The notes beneath the pieces are model-generated. The model was not told the origin of the DNA, made no database searches, and saw only the letters and a list, made by a program, of their open reading frames with translations. The position numbers were made by a program, and so were the translations under genes. A stretch of 64,000 nt of DNA from Mycobacterium sp. IDR2000157661. GTDB lineage: Bacteria > Actinomycetota > Actinomycetes > Mycobacteriales > Mycobacteriaceae. This document shows, piece by piece, positions 1 to 8,117 of the stretch (position 1 is the first letter of the stretch; every line of letters starts with the position of its first letter). The stretch spans positions 4,916,652 to 4,980,651 of the forward strand of contig NZ_CP081006.1 in assembly GCF_022317005.1 (NCBI RefSeq). Reading direction: 5' to 3'.

Positions 1-475
1 ACATGATGACGTAGAGCGGATAGTTGACGGCGACCTCTTGGACGAAGTCGCATTCGGGGCCTGCCGCGACCATGTGGTCGACGTAGCGCTGCGCCAACTC
101 GTCGATCCGAACCTTCAGCGCCCGCATGGCTTTCGGCCGGAACCAGTCGGCGCCGATCGCGCGCGCCGCGCGATGCTGTGGGTCGTCCATGTGGATCAGG
201 GTGCTCACTCCGATGGCGGCCTGCTGTTGGTCGCCTTCCCTGGTCGCCAGCACGGGCCGCGGCGAGTTGGTGAACACGGTGTTGGCGCGCTCGACGGCCA
301 TCACATCGGCGTGCTTGGTGATGGCCCAGAACGGGTTGTAGCCCTCGACGTCCACCCATGCGACCGGCGTATGGGCGCGCAGATGCGTCAGTGCCGCGTG
401 CAGCTTCGGCTCGTCGGCATATGCCTGGGGATCGGCGAACACCTTGGCGGCCTCGTCCATGATTCGTGCGCTCAC
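1..475 (-). CDS. Cytochrome P450, N-terminal part (runs off the left edge)
   Basis: The first 158 codons of a cytochrome P450 lie here; the rest, including the heme-cysteine loop, is outside the window. The visible part has the mycobacterial P450 layout: an N-terminal segment ending WVDVEGYNPFWAITKHADV, then the HMDDPQHRAARAI stretch that resembles the helix C region (H-x-x-x-R, which contacts heme propionates), followed by WFRPKAM. Start: GTG at 475 preceded by AGGAG; its GTGA overlaps the stop of the upstream F420 oxidoreductase, so the two are probably translationally coupled. It is probably a monooxygenase acting on a lipophilic substrate. The substrate cannot be inferred. Confidence 0.88.
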   Translation of the reverse strand, partial: MSARIMDEAAKVFADPQAYADEPKLHAALTHLRAHTPVAWVDVEGYNPFWAITKHADVMAVERANTVFTNSPRPVLATREGDQQQAAIGVSTLIHMDDPQHRAARAIGADWFRPKAMRALKVRIDELAQRYVDHMVAAGPECDFVQEVAVNYPLYVIM

Positions 476-1518
476 GGGATACTCCTAGAGGGGTGGTGCG
501 GTTCGCGGAGGGCGGCCAGCACGTCGATGACGGTCTGCTCGTCGACCGAGGGCGGGAACCCGATCAGCACGCGGTCGATCACGCCGTCGCACCGCTGCCG
601 AATAGCCTGTGCCAGAGTGGATATCGGCGCCACCACCGCGAACGTCTCGAGAATCTCGTCGTCAACGAGCGTGCCCATGGTGTCCCACTGCCCGGCGAGG
701 CTGAGCCGGTGCAGCTCGGTGTGCAGGTCGCCCCAGCCGTGCAGCTCGAGCACCTTGCGGTAGGCGGGCGTCGACCCGTAGAACGCGATCTGCTTACGGG
801 TGCCGGCGGCGGCCGCGGTATAGGCGGCTTCGTCATGGCCGGTGACGACGAAGAGCGGTGCGGACAACTGGAATTCGTCACGCCTGCGGCCGGAGCGATC
901 CATACCGCGCCGCAGCGAGGGCATCGTGACCTCTTGGAGATACCGCTTTGTGGTGAACGCATGGGCGAGCATCCCGTCGGCGACCTCACCGCACATCTCG
1001 GTCATCGCGTCTCCGACGGCGGCGAGGAACATTTTAGGCAGTCCGTACGGCTGCGGCTCGGGGGTGAACATCGGCGTCATCAGCCTGTGCGTGTAGAAGT
1101 CACCCTCGAAGCGCAGCTTCGAGCCGTTCTGCCAGCACGACCAGATCTCGCGCACGGCGGTCACGAACTCGCGCATGCGCGGGACGGGCCGGCTCCACGG
1201 CATGCTGAAGCGCTTCTCGATGTGCGCCTGGACCTGAGAGCCGAGGCCGACGATCAGACGCCCCTGCGAGTAGTCCTGCAGATCCCAGCCGACGTTCGCG
1301 ACGGTCATCGGGTTACGCGCGAAGGCCACGGCGATGCTGGTGCCGAGTTCCACCGTCGTGGTGTGCTCGGCGGCCAACGTCAGCGGAAGGAACGGATCGT
1401 GGTTGATCTCCGCCGTCCAGCAACCGTCGTATCCGTGCCGCTCCAGCCTCTTCGCGGTTTCGACGACATCGCCGAGTCGGCTCGAGACAGCCCCGTCGAC
1501 CATGAGGCCGCTACGCAT
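472..1518 (-). CDS. LLM-class F420-dependent oxidoreductase
   Basis: 348 aa, a full-length TIM-barrel luciferase-like monooxygenase of the F420-dependent type. The N-terminus (MRSGLMVDGAVSSRLGDVV) and the segment TAEINHDPFLPLTLAAEHT match the mycobacterial subfamily I remember as the MSMEG_2256 group (TIGR03617; from memory). These enzymes use the deazaflavin F420 as hydride carrier in the cytoplasm; the substrate is unknown. An ORF extension to a TTG at 1542 exists, but the ATG at 1518 begins the conserved N-terminus and the extension would run into the palindrome at 1531-1549. The gene is the first of a coupled pair with the P450 and diverges from the carboxylase gene. Confidence 0.88.
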   Translation of the reverse strand: MRSGLMVDGAVSSRLGDVVETAKRLERHGYDGCWTAEINHDPFLPLTLAAEHTTTVELGTSIAVAFARNPMTVANVGWDLQDYSQGRLIVGLGSQVQAHIEKRFSMPWSRPVPRMREFVTAVREIWSCWQNGSKLRFEGDFYTHRLMTPMFTPEPQPYGLPKMFLAAVGDAMTEMCGEVADGMLAHAFTTKRYLQEVTMPSLRRGMDRSGRRRDEFQLSAPLFVVTGHDEAAYTAAAAGTRKQIAFYGSTPAYRKVLELHGWGDLHTELHRLSLAGQWDTMGTLVDDEILETFAVVAPISTLAQAIRQRCDGVIDRVLIGFPPSVDEQTVIDVLAALREPHHPSRSIP

Positions 1519-1530
1519 GGTCGTAGACGC

Positions 1531-1549
1531 TACAGTAAGCAATTCAGTA
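1531..1549. promoter_or_regulatory. Palindromic operator, island motif copy 1
   Basis: TACAGTAA-GCA-ATTCAGTA fits the shared pattern TACTGTAA-N3-TTACAGTA at 7 of 8 and 6 of 8 arm positions. It lies in the 86-bp divergent region between the F420 oxidoreductase/P450 unit and the carboxylase gene, 13 bases from the oxidoreductase ATG, where a bound repressor could cover both promoters. Operator function is inferred from recurrence. Confidence 0.6.
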
Positions 1550-1604
1550 TGGTCAACGTGACCATGCCGGTGCGACGATCGCCGTCAGACGACAGGAGTT
1601 CGGC

Positions 1605-3101
1605 ATGACCAAGTCGCAGGACTGGGACGACACCCTCGACGAACTGTCGCGCCGTCGTCGACACGCTCATGCGATGGGCGGCGACGAGCGACTGGCCAGG
1701 CACCACGGCAAAGGCAAGCTCGACGCGCGCGGTCGCCTGGAGCACCTACTCGACAAGGGCAGCTTTCACGAGTTCGGCACGCTCGTCGGTGGGGACATCG
1801 CGGCCGACGGCATCGTCGCCGGGTCCGGCCGGGTCGACGGGAAGCCAGTCATGGTCGGCGCGGAGGATTTCACCACGCTCGCCGGCAGCATCGGCCCGGG
1901 CGGCAACGCCAAGCGGTACCGGCTTGCCGAACTGGCTCTGCGCGACCGGGTTCCGCTGGTGATGCTCCTCGAAGGCGCCGGCTTCCGGCCCAGCGGCGAG
2001 CATTACGGCCGCACCCCGACGGACTTGTTGGCGCAGGCGCGATGTTCCGGCAAGGTGCCGACCATCGCCGGCCTGCTGGGGCCGTCGGCCGGACACGGCG
2101 CGCTGGTGGCCCCGGTGTGCGATTGGACGATCATGAGCAGGCAGGGCGCGATCTTCACCGCGGGCCCGCCGGTCGTCAAAGAGTCGACGGGCGAGGAGAT
2201 CTCGAAGGAGGACCTCGGTGGCCCCGGCGTGGCGCTCGCCAGCGGGGTGATCCACAACCTGGCTTCCGACGACGAGGCCCTGCTTGACGACATCCGTCGC
2301 TACCTGTCCTACTTCCCCGCGAGCGCGTGGTCCTACCCGGCATCGCGGCAGCCCGACGAGACCGCCGAACCAAGGCCCACCTCCGAACTACTCGACATCG
2401 TGCCCCGCGGTAATCGCCAGGTCTACGACATGCGGCGGGTGCTCGACGTCGTCTTCGACACCGCCGACTGGTTCGAGGTGCAGCCGAGGTTCGGTCCGGC
2501 GATGATCTGCGCGCTGGCGCACCTGGGCGGCCACCCCGTCGCCGTCGTCGCCAACCAGCCCAACGTGCTGGCCGGCTCGATCGACGCCGACGCCGCCGAC
2601 AAGGCCGCGCATTTCATCACCGTCGCCGACTCGTTTCATCTGCCGATCGTGTTCCTCGCCGACAACCCCGGGATGCTGCCCGGCAGCCGCTCCGAGCGAA
2701 CCGGCGTACTACGCAGCGGCGCAAGGATGTTCGCGGCCCAGACCGCCGCGACCACCATCAAGCTGCACGTGACGCTGCGCAAGGCCTACGGCTTCGGCTC
2801 GATGGTGATGTCGCTGCTCGGGTTCGACAGCCAGAGTGCGACCTTCGCCTATCCCGGCGCAACGATGGGCGCGATGAGCGCCGCCGCGTTGAGCAAGGCG
2901 TCGCACGCCGCCGAGGACGTCGAGGCGCGGCTGCGCAAGGCCGAGGTCGAGGCGTCGTTCCGGTCGGCGAGCCACCTCGGTTTCGACGACCTCATCCATC
3001 CCGAAGAGACCCGCAACGCGTTGCTGTCGGCGTTGCAGCGGGCCCTCTACAGCAGGCAGGCGGCCGCGGAGCCGGTGTCCCGCACGGTGATCACACCCTA
3101 G
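1605..3101 (+). CDS. Acyl-CoA carboxylase, carboxyltransferase (beta) subunit
   Basis: 498 aa. It shows the two crotonase-fold halves of biotin-dependent carboxyltransferases: the N half with KGKLDARGRLEHLLDKGSF and the glycine-rich GPSAGHGALVAPVCD, and the C half with VVANQPNVLAGSIDADAADKAA, FLADNPGMLPG and the YPGATMGAMSAA segment. Such subunits move CO2 from carboxybiotin to an acyl-CoA (propionyl-, methylcrotonyl- or longer). No biotin carboxylase/BCCP alpha subunit is present in the window, so it must use one encoded elsewhere. ATG at 1605 follows AGGAG. The last four bases (CTAG) overlap the stop of the convergent F420 oxidoreductase. The substrate is not assignable. Confidence 0.9.
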   Translation: MTKSQDWDDTLDELSRRRRHAHAMGGDERLARHHGKGKLDARGRLEHLLDKGSFHEFGTLVGGDIAADGIVAGSGRVDGKPVMVGAEDFTTLAGSIGPGGNAKRYRLAELALRDRVPLVMLLEGAGFRPSGEHYGRTPTDLLAQARCSGKVPTIAGLLGPSAGHGALVAPVCDWTIMSRQGAIFTAGPPVVKESTGEEISKEDLGGPGVALASGVIHNLASDDEALLDDIRRYLSYFPASAWSYPASRQPDETAEPRPTSELLDIVPRGNRQVYDMRRVLDVVFDTADWFEVQPRFGPAMICALAHLGGHPVAVVANQPNVLAGSIDADAADKAAHFITVADSFHLPIVFLADNPGMLPGSRSERTGVLRSGARMFAAQTAATTIKLHVTLRKAYGFGSMVMSLLGFDSQSATFAYPGATMGAMSAAALSKASHAAEDVEARLRKAEVEASFRSASHLGFDDLIHPEETRNALLSALQRALYSRQAAAEPVSRTVITP

Positions 3102-4150
3102 TTCTCTGAGGCGCGGTACTCGGCGACGATCGGCTCCAGCTCGTCCGGTGTCGCGCCGTGCATGATGATTGCGTCGGCGCCGTAGTCGAATTCCTTGCGG
3201 ATCCGCGCGACGCACTGCTGGGCCGACCCGGTTGCCGACGGTTCCAGCCACTCATCGGGAATGAGGGTGGCGATGTGCTCGATCTGCTCAGCCGTCGCCT
3301 TGTGGTCGATGCCGCCGGGAATCGACTGCACGACGGAGTCGTCGCGAAAATTCTGCAGCACAGCAGGATCCCACCCGTTGGTGGACACCAGCAGATCACC
3401 GTAGCCCTGAAGGTAGGTGGCCAGCCGGGCGACGGTCTTCTTCAGCCGCAGTTGCTCGGGCAGATGGTCGCCGACGGTCGCGAAGCACGACCACACCCGC
3501 ACGGCCGCTGGATCGCGACCGGCCCGCTCCGCGGCCTCCTTGACGGTCTTGACCGCTCGCTGCAGGGTCTCCGGCGTGAAGTACGTGTGCAGGATGACGT
3601 CGTCGAATGCCCGGCCGCCCAGCGCGAGGGTCTGCGGCCCGAACGCGACGATCGCCAGGCGGATGTCCTCGCGGAAGTCGGGGTCGAGGAACAGCACCTG
3701 GTACTTGCCGAGCGGGCCGTCGTGGTTGAAGATCAGCTCGCCCTGCCACAGGCGGCGCATCACCCGCGCGAAGTCCTCCATCTGCGCCGTGGTCACCGGC
3801 GGGATGCCGAAGGCGCCGTAGATGGCGCCGATGCCGCGGCCGATGCCGAGCGTGAATCGGCCGCCGGACAGACGGTGCATCGTGGTGGCCCACGATCCGG
3901 TGATGAGGGGATGACGGGTGTTGTGATTTGTTGCCGCCGTGGCGATCTGCATACGGGATGTCACTGCGCATGCCGCCCCGACCAGCGACGACGCCTCCTT
4001 GACGTTCCATCGCTCGGAGATGAACCCGGTACCGAACCCGAGTTCCTCGCCGCGGCGCGCCTCGTCCATCAGCGTTGCCGGCCCCTCTCCACCTGCACCG
4101 GCCAGCAGGTAGTAGCCCAACTCGTCGAGCACTCGTTCGGTCACGCCCAC
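3098..4150 (-). CDS. LLM-class F420-dependent oxidoreductase (second)
   Basis: 350 aa luciferase-like barrel protein, only distantly related to the one at 472. The features GYYLLAGAGG, SERWNVKEAS, TNHNTRHPLITGSWATTM and LGIGRGIGAIY place it in the mycobacterial subfamily I recall as the MSMEG_2249 group (TIGR03857; from memory). It is an F420-linked redox enzyme of unknown substrate. GTG at 4150 is preceded by GGAG. It is last in the operon monooxygenase, hydrolase, small ORF, oxidoreductase and overlaps the end of the small ORF by 10 bases. Its stop overlaps the carboxylase stop in a shared CTAG. Confidence 0.88.
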   Translation of the reverse strand: MGVTERVLDELGYYLLAGAGGEGPATLMDEARRGEELGFGTGFISERWNVKEASSLVGAACAVTSRMQIATAATNHNTRHPLITGSWATTMHRLSGGRFTLGIGRGIGAIYGAFGIPPVTTAQMEDFARVMRRLWQGELIFNHDGPLGKYQVLFLDPDFREDIRLAIVAFGPQTLALGGRAFDDVILHTYFTPETLQRAVKTVKEAAERAGRDPAAVRVWSCFATVGDHLPEQLRLKKTVARLATYLQGYGDLLVSTNGWDPAVLQNFRDDSVVQSIPGGIDHKATAEQIEHIATLIPDEWLEPSATGSAQQCVARIRKEFDYGADAIIMHGATPDELEPIVAEYRASEN

Positions 4151-4320
4151 ACTCCGTGTCTATCGCCACAGTTCCACACCTCGACGGTCCGCCCGTCGAC
4201 CACACGAAAGATCGCCACGTGCTCGTCGTCGTCGCGGGCCACCACCAGGTTCAGGTCGAACCGGGTGGTCTCGAATATCGAACATAGTTGTCGGGCACTG
4301 ACCGTACGGGAACGCCTCAT
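4141..4320 (-). CDS. Small ORF, 59 aa, resembles the C-terminal half of a SnoaL/NTF2-like protein
   Basis: This reading frame is short. Its ATG (4320) overlaps the hydrolase stop as ATGA, and its end overlaps the next gene start by 10 bases, the same coupling used throughout this operon. The translation contains ETTRFDLNLVVARDDDEHVA followed by a segment ending VEVWNCGDRHGVWA, which resembles the last beta strands of SnoaL-like cone-fold proteins. The usual N-terminal helices are missing. It may be a genuine small accessory protein or the remnant of a larger gene. No function is claimed. Confidence 0.42.
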   Translation of the reverse strand: MRRSRTVSARQLCSIFETTRFDLNLVVARDDDEHVAIFRVVDGRTVEVWNCGDRHGVWA

Positions 4321-5429
4321 CGAGCAGTACGGCCTGCGCTGAGACCGTGCAGCAAGCGCTCAGACGCCGCCTGTACGCCACCTGCGAACAGGTGCCCCAC
4401 ATGGCTGCCCCGGTGCCAGTACAACTCCCCGCCCCACCGCTCGTGCAGCGCCTGCGCGGGTTCGCGCATCGCCATCCGGTCGTGCCACGCCCCGACGATC
4501 AGCCTGCGGTCCGCCGGCGCTGTCGGTTCGACGGCCTGGTAGTCGACCGTCGACATCACCCGTTCGACGGGCGGGGAAGACAGCAACTCCATCGTGTCGC
4601 GGACCGACGGTCCCCACCGCCCGAGGTGTGCCGCGATCATCGCGTTCAGGCCGAAGATCGGCGTGAACACCGCGGCGGCGTCGACGTCCTCGAGGTGCGA
4701 AACCATTCCGGCCACCGGGCTTCCCATCGACACCCCCGACACCGCGATCGCCGTAGCCTGTGGGCGTAGCCATCGCACCACCGATCGCACCTCGGACACG
4801 ACTCGGATCAGGCCCGCCACATTGTTCAACGGGTCCATGCTCGGATACACCGGCCATGCGCCGGCCCGCACACCGCTGCCCGGTTGCACCGGCAGTGCGA
4901 TGTTGAACCCGATTTCCTCCTGCAGCCGACGGGCCCGCGAGAACAGCAGGTCGATCGGCTGCCCCTGACCCGCACCGTGCACCCACACCAGCCACGGCCG
5001 CCGCTCGTCGCCCGACCGACAGAGGTGGACCACCGCGGTGGCCGGGCCACCGAAGGCCGCAAGTGACTCCGGCAGATGCGGATCGTGCTCGAAGGTCAGC
5101 TGTTCGTAACGCTGTCTGCCGAAGCGACGGCGCCGAATCGATGAGACGCGCAGCGGATCCGGTTCGCGATGCACACCTGCGATACCGAGCGCCGACAACT
5201 CGTCGGCCGCCGTCTGGCACGACTCCACGGACCGTTCCAGCTGCGGCGCCGGGGACGTCAGCGTGAACCCGGTCAGGGCGAGTTCGTCAAGCACGACCTC
5301 ACCGAACTGCCGGAAATTGCTGCGCGAGAACCAGTTCCAGTCATCGGCCCCTGCGACGGCCGTGTGGGCCCGCGGGATCACGCCGGCGAAGTCTCGGCCG
5401 ATGCGCCACACCCGCTCCGCCGCCCTCAT
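4317..5429 (-). CDS. Alpha/beta hydrolase
   Basis: 370 aa. The oxyanion segment WVHGAGQGQ, the nucleophile elbow G-V-S-M-G inside AVSGVSMGSPVAG, and a late His in RGSHVGHLF give the order of an alpha/beta hydrolase (Ser, acid, His). The long N-terminal region (about 130 residues before the core) is less typical. The reading frame is open further upstream, but the ATG at 5429 overlaps the monooxygenase stop as ATGA and is preferred. Following a Baeyer-Villiger-type enzyme, a hydrolase could open the resulting ester or lactone; this is inference from order. Cytoplasmic, no signal peptide seen. Confidence 0.8.
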   Translation of the reverse strand: MRAAERVWRIGRDFAGVIPRAHTAVAGADDWNWFSRSNFRQFGEVVLDELALTGFTLTSPAPQLERSVESCQTAADELSALGIAGVHREPDPLRVSSIRRRRFGRQRYEQLTFEHDPHLPESLAAFGGPATAVVHLCRSGDERRPWLVWVHGAGQGQPIDLLFSRARRLQEEIGFNIALPVQPGSGVRAGAWPVYPSMDPLNNVAGLIRVVSEVRSVVRWLRPQATAIAVSGVSMGSPVAGMVSHLEDVDAAAVFTPIFGLNAMIAAHLGRWGPSVRDTMELLSSPPVERVMSTVDYQAVEPTAPADRRLIVGAWHDRMAMREPAQALHERWGGELYWHRGSHVGHLFAGGVQAASERLLHGLSAGRTAR

Positions 5430-7042
5430 TTGAGGGTGAACCCGGTGTAGCCCGCCTCGGCGATCTCGTCGCAGCGTCTCCGATATTCGGGAATGCCCGC
5501 CGTGTAGCCCATGTACATCCGTTTCTTGCCCGGCACGTTGCCGCCGTTGTACCAGGAGTTGCACGAGGGGTGCATCAGCACCGTCGGCTCCACCAGGGAG
5601 GTGGTGTGCTCGATCCATTCGCGCTGCGCTTCGGGCAGCGCCTCAATGGTCTGCAGGTCGTTGGCGCGCATGTATGCGATGCAGTCGCCGATCCATTCGA
5701 CGTGTTGCTCGAGAGCGGCGACGAAGTTCGTTGCCGCCGAGGGACTGCCGGGGGCCTGCACGATGAACAGGTTCGGAAAGCCGGCGACCGCGAGCCCGAG
5801 GTAGGTGTACGGGCCTTCGGCGGCCCAGAAGTCGGCCAGCGACGCGCCGTCGCGGCCCCGGATGTCGACGCGGGTCAGTGCGCCGGTCATCGCGTCGAAT
5901 CCGGTGGCGTAGATGATCACGTCGAGGTCGTGGTGGACCGCTTCGGTGCTTACGCCGGTCGGCGTGATCTCGGTGATCGGCGTCCGGCGAAGGTCGACCA
6001 GCGTCACGTTGTCCCGATTGAACGTCTCGTAGTAGCCCTGGTCGATGATCGGGCGCTTGCAGCCGAACGGATGCGTCGGCGTGAGCGCTGCGGCGGTCTG
6101 CGGATCCTCGACGATGCGTGCCACCGCCTCGCCATAGAGTTGGGCGGCCATCCGGTTGGCCTCGATGTCGAAGAAAACGTCACCCCAACTGAGGGCGCCC
6201 ATGACGCCGCCCTCCTCGATCGCGCGCAGCTGGTCTCCGCGCGACGCCGACTTCAGCGGGGGCTGGGCCATCATGTCGAACAGGACCGAGAACGCGCTGA
6301 GCCGCGCCGCCCCGACGGCATGCTCGCGTTGTGCCCTGCGTATGTCGGCGTAGTTGGCCTTCAGTTCGTCCAGTTCACCGTCGTCGAACGCACGGACCTG
6401 CCACGGCAGCGTGTAGGCAGGTGACCGCTGGAACACCGTGAGATGGCCGGCCTGGTTTGCCACCACCGGGATCAGTTGCACACCGGTCGATCCCGTGCCG
6501 ATCACGCCGACCCGGTCACCGGTCAGATCGACGGGCTCCTTCGGCCAGCGGCTGGCGAACAGCGAGCGCCCGGTGAACGCGTCCATCCCGGCGATGTCGG
6601 GCTCCAAGGGCACCGACAGGATTCCCGAAGCGGCGACGACGAACGGGGCGGCCAACGCCTCCCCCGCTTCGGTGCGCACGAGCCACTCGGCCGCCACCTC
6701 GTCGAAGGTCATCGCGACGACGTGGGTGTGAAAGCGGATGTCCCGGCGCAGGTCCAGCCGGTCGGTGACGAAGTTCAGGTAGGCCTCGATCTCGGGCTGC
6801 GCGGGCATCGTCTCCGTCCACACCCACTCCTGCTGGATCTCCTCGGAGAAGCTGTAGGAGTACTCGATACTCTCGATGTCGCAGCGCGCACCGGGGTATC
6901 GGTTGAACAGCCATGTGCCACCGACGTTCTCCGCCTTCTCCAGAATCACCGTGCGCAGTCCCTGCTCGCGCAATCGGTGCAGCGCGTACAAGCCGGAGAA
7001 GCCGGCGCCGATGACCACGGCTTGGTAGCGGTCAGGTGTCAC
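5426..7042 (-). CDS. FAD-dependent monooxygenase of the FMO/Baeyer-Villiger type
   Basis: 538 aa. FAD Rossmann motif G-A-G-F-S-G at about residues 12-17, NADPH Rossmann motif G-T-G-S-T-G near 185, and EKAENVGGTWLFNRYPGARCD typical of cyclohexanone/phenylacetone-type monooxygenases. The Baeyer-Villiger fingerprint F-x-G-x-x-x-H-x-x-x-W-P is present at residues 156-167, but the histidine position (162) is Phe (FTGRSLFASRWP). Such enzymes insert oxygen next to a ketone or oxygenate a heteroatom. GTG at 7042 follows GGAGG. It is first in a four-gene coupled operon and is driven from the divergent region holding island motif copy 2. Confidence 0.88.
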   Translation of the reverse strand: MTPDRYQAVVIGAGFSGLYALHRLREQGLRTVILEKAENVGGTWLFNRYPGARCDIESIEYSYSFSEEIQQEWVWTETMPAQPEIEAYLNFVTDRLDLRRDIRFHTHVVAMTFDEVAAEWLVRTEAGEALAAPFVVAASGILSVPLEPDIAGMDAFTGRSLFASRWPKEPVDLTGDRVGVIGTGSTGVQLIPVVANQAGHLTVFQRSPAYTLPWQVRAFDDGELDELKANYADIRRAQREHAVGAARLSAFSVLFDMMAQPPLKSASRGDQLRAIEEGGVMGALSWGDVFFDIEANRMAAQLYGEAVARIVEDPQTAAALTPTHPFGCKRPIIDQGYYETFNRDNVTLVDLRRTPITEITPTGVSTEAVHHDLDVIIYATGFDAMTGALTRVDIRGRDGASLADFWAAEGPYTYLGLAVAGFPNLFIVQAPGSPSAATNFVAALEQHVEWIGDCIAYMRANDLQTIEALPEAQREWIEHTTSLVEPTVLMHPSCNSWYNGGNVPGKKRMYMGYTAGIPEYRRRCDEIAEAGYTGFTLK

Positions 7043-7063
7043 GGGGCCTCCGACTCGGCAGTC

Positions 7064-7082
7064 TACTGTTGCCGTTACAGTA
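7064..7082. promoter_or_regulatory. Palindromic operator, island motif copy 2
   Basis: TACTGTTG-CCG-TTACAGTA: the right arm is perfect and the left arm matches 6 of 8. It lies between the monooxygenase operon (minus) and the plus-strand run that starts with the Rieske remnant and thioesterase, 22 bases upstream of the monooxygenase GTG. Inferred regulator binding site. Confidence 0.6.
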
Positions 7083-7159
7083 ACGGCGGTTATACCGTGT
7101 TGGCGGCGGATCGGTCCAGAATCGCGCCACCCCGGCGAACGGTCGCGGTCGGCTTCGCC

Positions 7160-7498
7160 GGAATCCAGGGAGGCATCCGCATGAAGGTCCCGTTCACGTG
7201 GAAGGTCACCGGCTGATCTTCGCCTGCACGCCCGTCAAGGACGGCTACTGGCGACATGTTCTACTCGATCTGGTGGCCGCGGCCGCCCGGCGACACCTCC
7301 GACGTGCCGCCGCAGCAGGTGCGGGAGAAGGTCGATCGACACTTTCTCGGCACGGTGTGGGAGGACCTCAACATCTTGCGCTACCAGGAGTACATCGAGA
7401 ACCCCGCGCTGTCCCGCGTCGACGCGAGGCGCGCCATCGGCGCGACGCCTGGCATCACCACTACCGACGACCTGATCCGAGTCTGGAAGAGACAGTGA
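7160..7498 (+). pseudogene. Rieske oxygenase C-terminal remnant, frameshifted
   Basis: The translation recalls the end of a Rieske oxygenase catalytic domain, but only by joining frames: IRMKVPFTWKV in frame 2, EGHRLIFACTPVKDGYWR in frame 1, then MFYSIWWPRPPGD and WEDLNILRYQEYIENPALS in frame 2. The first shift is explained by loss of one copy of a 7-base tandem repeat (GTGGAAG) near 7198; the second lies near 7254. The last segment aligns by eye with IWSHQRYSDPPALA of the intact Rieske protein at 57648. No iron-sulfur domain is present upstream, because the region before it is the divergent promoter. The end overlaps the thioesterase start as GTGA, so translation of the last part may still couple to that gene. 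Confidence 0.6.
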
Positions 7499-8109
7499 CC
7501 GATACCGAGAACCACATCCGCGAGTTCGCCCGGGTGAAACCGACAACGGCCGGACCCGAGATGGGCCGGTTCATGGCCGCCATGCGACGGCTGCAGGATA
7601 TCGCGGTCTCCAGCGATCCCGATGCGTCGCTGTGGGACGACAGCGCCGAACTGCTCGAGGACATCTGTGCCCGGTTGGAGAACCACGAAGCCCCCGCAGG
7701 CATCGCACCGGCCGGGCGCGTCCTGAACCTGCCGGGCCACGGCCATCCGATGATGCCGCCGTGGCAGGTGGCCGAATCGGGCCCCCACGGGGTGGTCATG
7801 CGTGGGCAGTTCAGCCGCTTCCACGTCGGCGGCAACCACGCGGTGCACGGCGGGGTGATCCCGCTGTTCTACGACTGGCACTTCGGCATGGTGGTCTCGG
7901 CGGCAGGCCGGCCCGACAGCCGCACCGCCTACCTGCACGTCGACTATCGGCGGGTGACGTTGACCGACGTACCCCTTGCTGCCAGGGCGTGGATCGACTC
8001 GGTCGACGGCCGCAAGTTGTTCGTCAGGGCCGAGATGACCGATGCCGACGACAACGTACTATCCGAGGCCAACGGTCTGATGATCAAACTGCTCCCCCAC
8101 CAGCCCTGA
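7495..8109 (+). CDS. PaaI-type (hotdog) acyl-CoA thioesterase
   Basis: 204 aa. The hotdog core motif is clear: FHVGGNHAVHGGVIPLFYDW (N-x-x-x-x-HGG-x-x-x-x-x-x-D), followed by AYLHVDYRRVTLTDVPL, typical of PaaI/4HBT thioesterases that hydrolyse aryl- or acyl-CoA. About 90 N-terminal residues precede the core, as in other mycobacterial members. The GTG at 7495 overlaps the stop of the Rieske remnant and has GGAAGAG six bases upstream. It is followed by the ligase gene after 8 bases. Confidence 0.8.
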   Translation: MTDTENHIREFARVKPTTAGPEMGRFMAAMRRLQDIAVSSDPDASLWDDSAELLEDICARLENHEAPAGIAPAGRVLNLPGHGHPMMPPWQVAESGPHGVVMRGQFSRFHVGGNHAVHGGVIPLFYDWHFGMVVSAAGRPDSRTAYLHVDYRRVTLTDVPLAARAWIDSVDGRKLFVRAEMTDADDNVLSEANGLMIKLLPHQP

Positions 8110-8117
8110 GAGGCCTG

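Noticed and set aside
472..1608. Long plus-strand frame opposite the first F420 oxidoreductase
   Set aside because: It is a complementary-strand shadow in high-GC DNA with Arg/His/Gly-rich sequence and no motif.
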